From Oceanidesulfovibrio indonesiensis (GTDB taxonomy: Bacteria > Desulfobacterota > Desulfovibrionia > Desulfovibrionales > Desulfovibrionaceae), in contig NZ_QMIE01000018.1 in assembly GCF_007625075.1 (NCBI RefSeq), positions 20,254-84,253 on the forward strand: DNA of 64,000 bases, in the 5' to 3' direction. A model generated the notes under the pieces. The model was not told where the DNA came from, searched no databases, and saw only the letters and a list, made by a program, of their open reading frames with translations. Within the stretch, counting starts at the first letter, position 1, and every line of letters starts with the position of its first letter. A program made the translations under genes and the position numbers. Below are positions 45,723-55,019 of the stretch, in pieces.

Positions 45723-45905
45723 CGGCCATGATGATGCCAATAAAGCCCAAGATGGGATGCAAAAGAATTTCCACGTGGATTACTTTTTTGCCAGCTGGAA
45801 GCAATAACATGATGGAGGTGCATTCTTTTTTGGGTTGGATTGCCGGCGTCCATCGATGGTCCTGCGTCAACATTGACTCAGCGCGTGGCATGGGAGAGTA
45901 ATCGC

Positions 45906-47171
45906 ATGTGGATTTTTGCCGGGGGAATGCAACGCTCTGCTTCGACATTGCAGTACCAGGTCGCAGCGCACCTGGTTGAGAGCAGGGGGCTTGGCAAACG
46001 CCTTCCTTGGGCAGAGGTTGAAGACCACGAAGCCGTCATCAACGAACACAAGGATGAGCCTGGGTACCTCGTATTCAAAACCCATGTGCTCACAGAGTCC
46101 GTGCGAGATCAGATTGTCGCCGGCAATGCAAGGTGTCTGTACTCACATCGTGACATCAGGGACGTAATCAGTTCGCTCAAAGCAAAAAACTGGCTGGAAA
46201 TAGACGGTAAATCAATTACCGACTGGGTGCTTGAGCTGAAGAACCAGTACCGCACCTGGCAGGAACTTCCCGGCCTTCTCTCTCTCAGCTATCCGCAGTT
46301 GCTTTTCGATCTGTCCGGGTGCGTTCAAGCTATTGCCAGGCATCTTGGAATCGAAATAACACTGGCCGAAGCCGACCAGATTGCCGAGTTGTATTCGGTG
46401 GATTCCCAGCGGGAGAAGGTGCGTTCCCAATTCGGGGAACCAGATAAAATGCGAAGCGTCAAAGGCTTCAAGATCGACCCTGAATCTCTTCTCCACGAGA
46501 ATCACATCACCAACCCTAACATAGGGCGATACAAAGCTGATCTTACACGTTGTGAAATTGAGCTTATCAACGTTGCCTCACAATTATACGAGTTCAAGTC
46601 CTGGCTTGGCGACAAGACAATTAAAGATGTCAGCGACCAGATAACGCACCTGACGGAATCCAATAAGCAATTAAATTTCAAACTGGATAGTCTGTTGGGA
46701 GCGGAATTAGATGCTCTGTTAGAATCTAAACTGAAAGACTTGTCGGCAAAGAATGACGACATACTAAAGCAAGTCCAAGGCATAACAGTACAGCAGGATG
46801 CTGCATTGACAAACAGTGAAGGGTTGCAGGGTCTGGTTGAAGAGCTGACAGCTCAGTATGAATTGGTGTTGCATCGGAATAATGAACTTCATAAACAGAT
46901 AAATGAGCTTGTTTCGCAACTCAATTCTGCATTTTCAAATGAAAATGAACTTCGCAGGCAGATTGAAGAAATAACAAGAAAACACGATTCTGTGTCTGCG
47001 CACAGCAATCAACTGCACGACCAGAAAAAGGACTTGGAGGGGCGAGTGCGCAGCCTTCAAGAGCAGGTGCAGGGACTTCAGGATCAATTGCACGGACTGG
47101 AGAATCTGCGGCATGAAAACAATATTTTGAAAGTATTGCTCAAAGAGCGCACAAAAGGCCATCTCTCATGA
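45906..47171 (+). CDS. Sulfotransferase-like protein with C-terminal coiled coil
   Basis: A 421-residue protein. The N-terminal half (1-225) resembles PAPS-dependent sulfotransferases: GGMQRSASTLQYQ (residues 6-18) fits the 5'-phosphosulfate loop, and CLYSHRDIRDVISSL the 3'-phosphate-binding segment. From about residue 230 the protein becomes a long coiled coil with repeating hydrophobic heptads (LEGRVRSLQEQVQGLQDQLH near the end). ATG at 45906 is preferred, with GGAG nine bases upstream; the open frame begins earlier. It overlaps the Gmd-like gene by four bases. It would sulfate a sugar in the island's glycan; the coiled coil suggests oligomerisation or a scaffold. Confidence 0.75.
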   Translation: MWIFAGGMQRSASTLQYQVAAHLVESRGLGKRLPWAEVEDHEAVINEHKDEPGYLVFKTHVLTESVRDQIVAGNARCLYSHRDIRDVISSLKAKNWLEIDGKSITDWVLELKNQYRTWQELPGLLSLSYPQLLFDLSGCVQAIARHLGIEITLAEADQIAELYSVDSQREKVRSQFGEPDKMRSVKGFKIDPESLLHENHITNPNIGRYKADLTRCEIELINVASQLYEFKSWLGDKTIKDVSDQITHLTESNKQLNFKLDSLLGAELDALLESKLKDLSAKNDDILKQVQGITVQQDAALTNSEGLQGLVEELTAQYELVLHRNNELHKQINELVSQLNSAFSNENELRRQIEEITRKHDSVSAHSNQLHDQKKDLEGRVRSLQEQVQGLQDQLHGLENLRHENNILKVLLKERTKGHLS

Positions 47172-48202
47172 AGCGAGCCCTTGTTACGGGAATCAGTGGG
47201 CAGGATGGTCATTACCTGACCAGACTGTTGTTGTCCAAAGGCTACACTGTATTCGGCACGGTTCAAAGTCCTGCATCCATAGTCCGATTCAAGAGAGCAT
47301 TTTCCGAGGAACAAGCCCAATCCTTGCACGTTGAGTGCGTCAGCCTGTCCGACTCTTCGAACGTAATGCGCATTGTGAAAGATTCCGAACCGCATGAAAT
47401 ATACAATCTTGCTGCGCAAAGCTTCGTATCGCTTTCTTTCAACAATCCGGAATACACCGCGGACATCAATGCGCTTGGAACTCTGAGGCTCCTGGAAGCC
47501 ATGCGCATACTTGGACTGAAAGATACCCGATTTTATCAGGCAGGCAGTTCCGAAGTTTTTGGTAAGGCTACAGAAACACCGCAAACTGAAGCAACTCCTT
47601 TCAATCCATGCTCACCCTACGCTGTCTCCAAGCAGTTTGCCTTCTGGACTGTGAAAAACTACCGGGACTCCTACCAAACTTTCGCGTGCAACGGCATCCT
47701 TTACAATCATGAGTCACCGTTGCGGGGCGAGCATTTCGTCACCAAGAAGATCACGCGCAGTCTGGTGCGAATCCAGCAAGGCATTGAGCAACAATTCATG
47801 TTGGGCAATCTTGACGCTCGGCGCGACTGGGGCCATGCGCAAGATTATGTGTATGCCCAATGGCTCATGCTCCAACAGGACATTCCTGACGACTTTGTTA
47901 TCGCTACGGGAAAACAACGTTCCATCCGGGAGTTTGTTTTTGCCGCCGCCGCTGTGCTCGGCATGGATATAGTCTGGGAAGGCCACGGCATGGATGAGAA
48001 GGGAATCGATACGCGAAGCGGCAAGTGCATCATCGCGGTCGATCCGCAGTTGTTCCGCCCCAGCGAGGTGACAGGCATCGTGGGCGACAGCCGCAAAGCA
48101 AGGGATGTTCTCGGCTGGACTCCGCGAATTTCCTTTGAGGACATGATTCAGGAAATGATCGAGTTCGATCTCGAAAACGCAAATATGTGTCAGGAGCGAT
48201 AA
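47168..48202 (+). CDS. GDP-mannose 4,6-dehydratase-like SDR protein (paralog)
   Basis: A 344-residue extended short-chain dehydrogenase. The nucleotide-binding loop is TGISGQDGHYL, the active site AGSSEVFGK plus YAVSKQFAFW, and NHESPLRGEHFVTKKI and RDWGHAQDYV are Gmd-like. It differs from the canonical Gmd at 53233: the basic [13 protein letters not shown] segment after the second strand is replaced by an unrelated sequence (VQSPASIVRFKRAF), and Thr of the active-site TSE triad is Ser. It may be a related nucleotide-sugar dehydratase or a reductase such as RMD, completing GDP-rhamnose synthesis. It is coupled by overlaps to sulfotransferase-like genes on both sides. Confidence 0.85.
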   Translation: MKRALVTGISGQDGHYLTRLLLSKGYTVFGTVQSPASIVRFKRAFSEEQAQSLHVECVSLSDSSNVMRIVKDSEPHEIYNLAAQSFVSLSFNNPEYTADINALGTLRLLEAMRILGLKDTRFYQAGSSEVFGKATETPQTEATPFNPCSPYAVSKQFAFWTVKNYRDSYQTFACNGILYNHESPLRGEHFVTKKITRSLVRIQQGIEQQFMLGNLDARRDWGHAQDYVYAQWLMLQQDIPDDFVIATGKQRSIREFVFAAAAVLGMDIVWEGHGMDEKGIDTRSGKCIIAVDPQLFRPSEVTGIVGDSRKARDVLGWTPRISFEDMIQEMIEFDLENANMCQER

Positions 48203-49038
48203 TGGCCTCACAACCGCGACAATTCATTTTTGAACTGGAAGACGGCAGCACGTTGCCCATGGATCTGCCCGAACCAGCAGATTATGAAAGCTCCCATGTG
48301 TTCTCCATGCACAAGAGCGGAAGCTCTCTGTTGACGAATATGATCCAGAGCTATTGCGCCCGGATCAATATGCCTGTGATCAATATGGAGGAGTTTCTTT
48401 TCCAAAAAGGCGTGCCCCCCAACACAGTGACGAACTCCATCGACGAACTCATGAATCTGCGTGGTTATGTATTCGCAGGATCTCGCGCTTTCTGGCATTT
48501 CCAATGCCCCAATTTCCCTCGCGCTGCCCGCAAAATCATCCTGGTGCGCGACCCCCGCGACGTGCAGGTGTCGTCCTACTTTTCATTCAGGAAAAGTCAT
48601 GTGCTGCCCGCTGCCGGCAAGCAGCGCGAGAGGATTCTGAAGGCTCGACAGCGATTCAAGGATGATTCACCGGATGAGTACATCACCCGCCCGAATGGGA
48701 TGAAGTTCTATAAAAACAGCTATGGAATTCTCATGCGTTTTCTCGATATGGAGAACTCAAGGGGTTATCGCTACGAAGATGTCATTTTCTACAAATACAA
48801 CTGGCTGAAAGATATGGTGCAGTTCCTGGGGCTGGAAGTGAATGAAGCCGCGATTGACGCCATAGCCAAGGCAAACGACATACGCCCCAAGGAAGAACGG
48901 CCAGACGAGCACGTTCGGCAAGTGAGTCCCGGTAATTACTGGAGGCATCTTTCCCAGGAAACAATCGACTATCTCAACGAGACCTTTGCCGAAGAGATGA
49001 AGCGTTTCGGTTACGACACCGTTCCGATAATTCGCTGA
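48202..49038 (+). CDS. Sulfotransferase family protein
   Basis: A 278-residue protein with the two PAPS-binding signatures: SMHKSGSSLLTNMIQSY (5'-phosphosulfate loop, about residue 34) and IILVRDPRDVQVSSYFSF (3'-phosphate site, about residue 113). The C-terminal part has FYKYNWLKDMVQFLGLEV and a VSPGNYWRHLS segment typical of sulfotransferases. The start shares one base with the preceding stop (TAATG), with AGGAG upstream. A carbohydrate substrate from the cluster is likely. No PAPS synthesis gene is in the window. Confidence 0.85.
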   Translation: MASQPRQFIFELEDGSTLPMDLPEPADYESSHVFSMHKSGSSLLTNMIQSYCARINMPVINMEEFLFQKGVPPNTVTNSIDELMNLRGYVFAGSRAFWHFQCPNFPRAARKIILVRDPRDVQVSSYFSFRKSHVLPAAGKQRERILKARQRFKDDSPDEYITRPNGMKFYKNSYGILMRFLDMENSRGYRYEDVIFYKYNWLKDMVQFLGLEVNEAAIDAIAKANDIRPKEERPDEHVRQVSPGNYWRHLSQETIDYLNETFAEEMKRFGYDTVPIIR

Positions 49039-49104
49039 TTCTCGGAGTTCTAACGGGTTCTCTGTCGCAGTCATATGCACGCCGTATAGCCTTCAAAGCA
49101 TATC

Positions 49105-52100
49105 ATGAAGAACGACCGCCATCTCTCCATCATCTCCATCTGCTACAACGAAAAGCACATTGAAGACACCTGTCGCTCCATCGCTGAACAGACGTTTGAT
49201 GATTTCGAATGGATCGTAGTGGATGGAGCGAGCACCGACGGCACACTCGATGTTCTGAACCGCTATCGGGACCTGATGGCGCACTTCGTCTCGGAACCCG
49301 ACAACGGGCGCTACGACGCCATGAACAAGGGAATCCGCCTGGCCCGCGGCAAGTACCTCCTGTTCCTCAATGGCGGCGACTACCTTTATGAACCCGGAAC
49401 TCTCGTTAATATTTTCCGCTATTCGCCGCCGCCAGTCTTCGAAGAGGTGAAGATCGATTTCGATGCAGACATTTTGTATGGTCAGGTTCTCTGCAAAGAA
49501 ACGGGCATGATGCCCTGGCCCGCCTGGAGCGTGGGCGAGCAAGCCCTCAACCTCCAGTATTTCCACCGCTACAGCCTTCCGCACCAGGCGACGTTCATAA
49601 AACGAAAACTATTCGAAGAGCTGGGGCCATACGAAACGCGGCTGCAATCAGCCGGCGACTACGAATGGTTCCAAAGAGCCATCATTCTGCACAAGGCTAC
49701 CCACCAATATATTCCGGCCATTGTATCCGTGTACAATTTTGAGGGTATCAGCAGTCAACCTGACCAAAACCACGTGGGGCTCGAGGAAGGCGCCAGGGTC
49801 ATCAGCCACTATGGTGATGTCTGCGCCCACAGAACAAGCCAATCTTTCCCTGAAGCGCTCAACGATCAGGAAACGCATGCTGTCTCCCGCAAGCTCCGCG
49901 TTGCCGTGATCGACCATTCCTACCATATCAAGACCGTATCCACGCGTTTCATTCCCGATTTGCTGGCGCCTTACTGCGAAGTGGACATCCATTGGGACGA
50001 CTCCTGGAATGGCGGCGCACAGCCGGACTGGAAGGCCATCAAAGATGCGAATTACGACAGCATTGTCTTCTTTCAACAAGTGCCGCAGATCGCCCGGGAG
50101 TTGTTTGACGACGACTCCGTCGTCTTCGTGCCCATGTACGACAACTTCGTCTATCTCTCCAAAGACTGGCTGCCGCGGAACGCCAAATACTACAACCTGA
50201 GCTCAACACTGCACGACGCGTGTCTGGATATGGGCCTGAAAAGCGCCAAAGCACAATACTACCTCAATCCAGCCACCTGGGATGAGTCCACGCGCGACTT
50301 TTCCACGTTACGCGGCTTCTTGTGGGAGCGAAGCAATATCCGCGCGTGCACCCTTGCTGAAGTTGTCGAGACAAAAGCCTTCGACAAGCTCCATTTTCAC
50401 CAAGCCTTGGACCCCTTCTTCAGCTGCATGTCCGTCCCGGAGGAACTCGAAACCACCTGCAAGGTGACAGTAAGTGAATGGTTTGATTCCAAAGAAGACT
50501 TCCAATCAGTGGTGGAACAAGCCAATGTCTTCATTGCTCCGCGACCCCTGGAGGGCATCGGGATGTCCTTTCTGGAGGCCATGTGCCTGGGCATGTGCAT
50601 CGTCGCCCCGAACCTGCCCACCATGAACGAGTACATCCGCCATGGTGAGAACGGACTGCTGTACGACATTGCGATGGAGGACAAGGTTAAACCGGTATGC
50701 AGAAATGGCGTCTGCCGCCCCCTCATGAAAGATGGTCCGTTCTCTTTGGAAAACGCCGCAGCCATGGGGGCACAGGCTCGCAAAGACGCCGAAGCAGGAT
50801 ACGCCAAGTGGCTTGAGGACTCTTTGCACTTCGTGGAGTACGTCACCGGCGTCTCTCTTGCTTCGTGGGACTACTCCCCGGAAGTGGACGCCGATCCCAG
50901 ACAGTGGCGACACCGCCGCGAAATGGAACGGAGGTCTCTCGCACCGAATGGCGTGAACCTTACAGCCATAGTCTGTCACAACCCGAACCGAATGGACCGT
51001 GAATCGCTGATCGAGACGATCCTCAGCATTCAGGGGCAGACGTATCAAAACGTCCAGGTGCTTATCTTGACCAGCGAGTCCATTCCAACAGACTCCCCCG
51101 TCTTTCAAAACGCCTCGGTGCTTGTGGCTTCGGAAACAACACTGGAAAAGCTGCTCAGGAATGTCGCAACAGGCGCCTACGTCTTCATGCTGCAATCCGG
51201 TGAGCGGCTGGCGGCAGAAAACACCCTGGAGCGCATTGCGCCCAACCTGCCGGATGATGTCCACCTGGTCTACGGCGAGTGCATCACCCATTCCAACAAG
51301 GCCGCGGCCTCGCTTACACAGACATATCCCATTAATTATATTCAGATGCTTGCGGCCAGGGGCGATTTCGAAACGGCCTTCCAGAGATTCCCCAGGTGTG
51401 GAGCCATTCTTGTCCAGCGCGAACGGGTGCTTCTTTTTCTGCCTTCGGAAGAAACGACACCCAAAGACGCCTTTATGCAAGCGATCTGGCTGGCCTGTGG
51501 CGATGGACTCACGTTTTCGCAGTTGCACTACCCCATGCTCACAGCCGCACCAAGACTGCAGAGCCGTCGGCGCAACCTGAGCATTGCCCCTTCGCAGCGC
51601 GCCAAAGTATACTTCAAGCCGCTTTCGGTATTGAACGAAATCCATGCCGAAAACGTCGCGCCGGCATCGTGCCCTCATTTTCATGTGGCCATTGTGTGCG
51701 ACAACACTGCCGATGGACTGGAACAGACTCTGGAAAGCCTCATCGCACAGCAAGGCGACTTTCAACTTGATATCCATCTAGCGCAGTGTGGCGGCGCCAG
51801 GGTATCGGCAAAGAAACGTGCGCGGATGGAGCAGTCTTTCACGGCCAAGGCCAAGCCCTCAAGCGACGACAGCCCCAAGGTGCATCACCTTTCAGAAAAC
51901 TTCGCTTCGGTTGCAAAGGCTGTATTTGGGTGTCTGGCCCATGCCAATCCTAAAGACTCCGACTATTTCGTTCTTGTGTTCCCAGGCGATGTTTTTCAGC
52001 CAGGGGCGATGCAGAAAGCCGCCGCCATTGCCCGCCACCAGCCCGCGATCAACTGGTTTGGCTGCTGGTCCCATATGCCAACACGAATCATCCAGCACGG

Positions 52101-53010
52101 CTTTGCCGATGGCTTTTTCTGGCACGAAATGCGTTCTAATGGGGTGTTCCTGCGCAGCTTTGCCTGGCTTAACAGCAGCAGAGTTGCTGTCGGGCTTGGA
52201 CCTGCCTGGGGCTGGGAGCTCTGGCGCCATGTCGCACAGAGTCAGAATTACTACCATGCGCCTGACCTGATACAACCAGCGCCGGCGCCACCCTACGAAA
52301 AATCCTACGAGGCCTTCTCGGCCGAGATTCGCCGCATTCGTGGTGGACAGGATGTTATCCCCGATTTTTTGCCCGTAGTGATCGACTCTCTGCCGGTTCA
52401 CTCCATTGCTTTCCCGGAGGCGGATGACGGTCAGCACTATGAAATTCAAATCCATGACGCGCGGGAGCTGGGGCGGTTCTACTGGCTGAACAAGATCACC
52501 AGAAACCAGCTGATCCCGGTCGAAGACCATCACGGTGTACACTTCGAGCCGTTATCGGAGGCCCAGACGCAACACTGCCAGTCGAAGTTTGCTTCGCGCC
52601 TCCCCTCAACGCCAAGAAGGCTCGGCCGCATTGCCCTCTGGCAACAGAAACGGCTGCTCAAAAAGACAGGGCTCTTTTTTCCGGAGTTCTACAAGCAGCA
52701 CAACCCAGACCTCGAAGAGCATGGAGAATGTCCCTTCCGCCATTACCTGTTGCACGGCGCATATGAAGGAAGGTTCCCCAATCCGTTTTTCGACTCGGCC
52801 TGGTACCTGTCAGTCAACGCCGATGTAGCCGCGACCGGGGAGAATCCTCTGATCCATTACGCATATCATGGATGGAAGGAGGGCCGGCGTCCTTGTCCGA
52901 ATTTTTCGCCCGCCTCCTACCTTTTCAGTAATCCGGATGTCGAACGAGCCAATGTAGAACCGCTTAAGCACTACTTGCATGTTGGTCTGCTGGAAGGAAG
53001 ACATCTCTAA
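49105..53010 (+). CDS. Multi-module glycosyltransferase (GT2-GT4-GT2-GT2 with C-terminal repeats)
   Basis: A 1301-residue protein with no membrane segment. Module 1 (about 7-230) is a GT2 fold: IISICYNEKHIEDTCRSI, VVDGASTDGT and FLNGGDYLYEPG. Module 2 (about 262-560) is GT4-like, with the E-x7-E motif at Glu483 and Glu491 in EGIGMSFLEAM. Modules 3 (about 618-850) and 4 (about 857-1090) look like further GT2-type folds with weaker motifs. From about 1192 to the end, three units of about 38 residues follow, with pattern YL-x2-NPDV-x-(5-8)-PL-x-HY-x3-G-x2-EGR. Such repeats occur in other large glycan-assembly proteins. It probably adds several sugars in succession. Its stop codon begins a dispersed repeat. 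Confidence 0.85.
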   Translation: MKNDRHLSIISICYNEKHIEDTCRSIAEQTFDDFEWIVVDGASTDGTLDVLNRYRDLMAHFVSEPDNGRYDAMNKGIRLARGKYLLFLNGGDYLYEPGTLVNIFRYSPPPVFEEVKIDFDADILYGQVLCKETGMMPWPAWSVGEQALNLQYFHRYSLPHQATFIKRKLFEELGPYETRLQSAGDYEWFQRAIILHKATHQYIPAIVSVYNFEGISSQPDQNHVGLEEGARVISHYGDVCAHRTSQSFPEALNDQETHAVSRKLRVAVIDHSYHIKTVSTRFIPDLLAPYCEVDIHWDDSWNGGAQPDWKAIKDANYDSIVFFQQVPQIARELFDDDSVVFVPMYDNFVYLSKDWLPRNAKYYNLSSTLHDACLDMGLKSAKAQYYLNPATWDESTRDFSTLRGFLWERSNIRACTLAEVVETKAFDKLHFHQALDPFFSCMSVPEELETTCKVTVSEWFDSKEDFQSVVEQANVFIAPRPLEGIGMSFLEAMCLGMCIVAPNLPTMNEYIRHGENGLLYDIAMEDKVKPVCRNGVCRPLMKDGPFSLENAAAMGAQARKDAEAGYAKWLEDSLHFVEYVTGVSLASWDYSPEVDADPRQWRHRREMERRSLAPNGVNLTAIVCHNPNRMDRESLIETILSIQGQTYQNVQVLILTSESIPTDSPVFQNASVLVASETTLEKLLRNVATGAYVFMLQSGERLAAENTLERIAPNLPDDVHLVYGECITHSNKAAASLTQTYPINYIQMLAARGDFETAFQRFPRCGAILVQRERVLLFLPSEETTPKDAFMQAIWLACGDGLTFSQLHYPMLTAAPRLQSRRRNLSIAPSQRAKVYFKPLSVLNEIHAENVAPASCPHFHVAIVCDNTADGLEQTLESLIAQQGDFQLDIHLAQCGGARVSAKKRARMEQSFTAKAKPSSDDSPKVHHLSENFASVAKAVFGCLAHANPKDSDYFVLVFPGDVFQPGAMQKAAAIARHQPAINWFGCWSHMPTRIIQHGFADGFFWHEMRSNGVFLRSFAWLNSSRVAVGLGPAWGWELWRHVAQSQNYYHAPDLIQPAPAPPYEKSYEAFSAEIRRIRGGQDVIPDFLPVVIDSLPVHSIAFPEADDGQHYEIQIHDARELGRFYWLNKITRNQLIPVEDHHGVHFEPLSEAQTQHCQSKFASRLPSTPRRLGRIALWQQKRLLKKTGLFFPEFYKQHNPDLEEHGECPFRHYLLHGAYEGRFPNPFFDSAWYLSVNADVAATGENPLIHYAYHGWKEGRRPCPNFSPASYLFSNPDVERANVEPLKHYLHVGLLEGRHL

Positions 53011-53056
53011 CAGGCAGTTGAAATACGTCAGCGTGCGGTGCTGCTTCAAAAAAGAT
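53008..53056 (+). repeat. Dispersed 3'-end repeat, copy B (after multi-module glycosyltransferase)
   Basis: It begins at the stop codon, TAACAGGCAGTTGAAATACG, then GCGGTGCTGCTTC and AAAAGATC. It is more divergent than copies A and C. Confidence 0.5.
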
Positions 53057-53232
53057 CAGAATCTGATGTACAACAAAAATATGGTTCAACCTTGATCTTT
53101 ACTCGCGTTATGCAAGCAATCATTTTCGAGCAGCATGCAAAATGGGTTTTTCAACTGTTTCACCACAAAGAACATGTCCGCAATGAAAACTGCGTTGTCA
53201 ATGTTGCGAACAAGAAACCGCACGGATGAAGC

Positions 53233-54324
53233 ATGACCAGAAAAACTGCGTTGATTACGGGCGTTACCGGACAAGACGGCGCATACCTTGCCCGCTTTCT
53301 TCTCCAGAAAGGGTACGAGGTGCATGGCATCAAACGCCGCGCCTCCTCGTTCAACACCGAACGCATCGATGAGATATATGAAGGGCCGCACTCGGAATCG
53401 AGAGATTTTATCCTGCACTATGGAGACATGACGGACTCCACCAACCTTATCCGTATCCTTCAGTCGGTCAAACCGGATGAAATATACAACCTGGCGGCGC
53501 AAAGCCATGTGGCGGTCTCGTTCGAAACGCCCGAATCCACAGCCGATGCTGTGGCGTTGGGCCCCATGCGCCTTTTGGAGGCTATCCGCATCCTGGGCAT
53601 GAATAAAACGACCCGCTTCTATCAGGCTTCCACATCGGAGTTGTACGGCAAGGTACTGGAGACTCCTCAGACCGAGACGACGCCTTTTTATCCGCGTTCG
53701 CCCTATGGCGTCGCCAAGCTGTATGCCTACTGGATTTGCGTAAACTATCGAGAATCATATGGGATGTTTGCCTGCAACGGCATACTGTTCAACCACGAGT
53801 CGCCCATGCGTGGTGAAACCTTTGTGACGCGCAAGATCACACGCGCGCTTGCCCGCATAAAGCTCGGCCTCGAGGACACCCTGTACCTAGGCAACCTGAA
53901 CGCTCTGCGCGATTGGGGCCACGCAAAGGATTACGTCGAAATGCAGTGGCTGATGCTCCAGCAGGACGAGCCGGACGACTACGTCATTGCCACGGGCCGC
54001 CAACACTCCGTGCGCAGGATGGTTGAAGTGGCAGCGGCAGAGCTGGGAATTGCAATCGAGTGGAAAGGCAAGGGCGTCGACGAAAAGGGCTACGACGCCA
54101 GGACCGGTAAGTGCATCGTAGCTGTCGATCCGCGTTATTTCCGTCCTGCAGAGGTCGAGACTTTGCTCGGCGACCCGAGCAAAGCGAAAAGGAAACTGGG
54201 ATGGGAGCCGCGGATCACTTTTGAAGAGATGGTCCGCGAAATGGTGCTGCACGACCTGCAAGAGGCCGAACGCGACGCACTGTGCCTGCGGGAAGGTTAC
54301 ACGGTCAACGCCAAGCGCGAGTAA
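53233..54324 (+). CDS. gmd: GDP-mannose 4,6-dehydratase
   Basis: A 363-residue enzyme turning GDP-mannose into GDP-4-keto-6-deoxymannose, the precursor of GDP-fucose, GDP-rhamnose and perosamine. All family marks are present: [31 protein letters not shown] (NADP-binding basic motif), [11 protein letters not shown], the active-site STSELYGK and [26 protein letters not shown] and [11 protein letters not shown]. No reductase or aminotransferase (fcl, rmd or per) is adjacent, unless the paralog at 47168 fills that role. It stands with manB and manC, which supply its substrate. Confidence 0.95.
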   Translation: MTRKTALITGVTGQDGAYLARFLLQKGYEVHGIKRRASSFNTERIDEIYEGPHSESRDFILHYGDMTDSTNLIRILQSVKPDEIYNLAAQSHVAVSFETPESTADAVALGPMRLLEAIRILGMNKTTRFYQASTSELYGKVLETPQTETTPFYPRSPYGVAKLYAYWICVNYRESYGMFACNGILFNHESPMRGETFVTRKITRALARIKLGLEDTLYLGNLNALRDWGHAKDYVEMQWLMLQQDEPDDYVIATGRQHSVRRMVEVAAAELGIAIEWKGKGVDEKGYDARTGKCIVAVDPRYFRPAEVETLLGDPSKAKRKLGWEPRITFEEMVREMVLHDLQEAERDALCLREGYTVNAKRE

Positions 54325-54341
54325 GTGGGGCTTTTACATTG

Positions 54342-55019
54342 CTACCAGTCCTTGGGTGGAATCTGTTCAAATTGTTCGCAATGAATGTTGCTAGTTTTAG
54401 CTATTTCGGGATGCACATAAAACGAATCGAAACAGTAATTTTTTACAAATACATAACCATTGTCAAAAAGAATGCTGTTCACTTTTGGTGTTGGTCTTTC
54501 GACTGTGATGCATAGAAACCTGTATTTCGAAAAATCGAAACTCGAAATAATTCTTTCCTCTGCACCTTCAACATCCAGAGAGAAATAATCGATAGTTTCA
54601 GGGGCATTGTTTTTTTGCAAGATATTGGCCAGTGTGTCTGTCTTTAATGAGATTATATCAGCTTTTGCCAATTGGTCGCCTCTTATTCGATAGCTATTGT
54701 CCGTGTCTTCGGATACGATTCCACCAAGTTGTCCGTTGTCGACACGAAATTTCACAAATTCAATTTTGTCGCTGACAACTGAGTTGTTGCAAATGCAGTT
54801 CCTCTCGGCTTTTAGTGCTTTGAAGAAATCAGGATTCGGCTCAATGCATATGCCGCTCCAGCGAAATTGTTTTTCTAAGACATATGTGTTGCTATGCGTT
54901 ACACCATCGGCTGCTGCCAGATCGAGAAAAAAACCACCTATCTTGCCGGGCAGAACTTCTTCCAAAACCCATCGGTCTTGTCTTTTCTGAGACTTGTATA
55001 ATTGTTTGCTGTTCTGCAT
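54342..55019 (-). CDS. FkbM family methyltransferase
   Basis: A 225-residue SAM-dependent methyltransferase. It shows QDRWVLEEVLPGKIGGFFLD near the N-terminus, AADGVTHSNTYVLEKQFRWSG, then CIEPNPDFF and the mid-domain DYFSLDVEGAEERII, all FkbM signatures. Such enzymes O-methylate sugars in glycans. It is the only minus-strand gene of the island, is distinctly AT-rich, and interrupts the gmd to manB series, so it was probably inserted later. It reads towards gmd and ends 17 bases from it. Confidence 0.85.
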   Translation of the reverse strand: MQNSKQLYKSQKRQDRWVLEEVLPGKIGGFFLDLAAADGVTHSNTYVLEKQFRWSGICIEPNPDFFKALKAERNCICNNSVVSDKIEFVKFRVDNGQLGGIVSEDTDNSYRIRGDQLAKADIISLKTDTLANILQKNNAPETIDYFSLDVEGAEERIISSFDFSKYRFLCITVERPTPKVNSILFDNGYVFVKNYCFDSFYVHPEIAKTSNIHCEQFEQIPPKDW

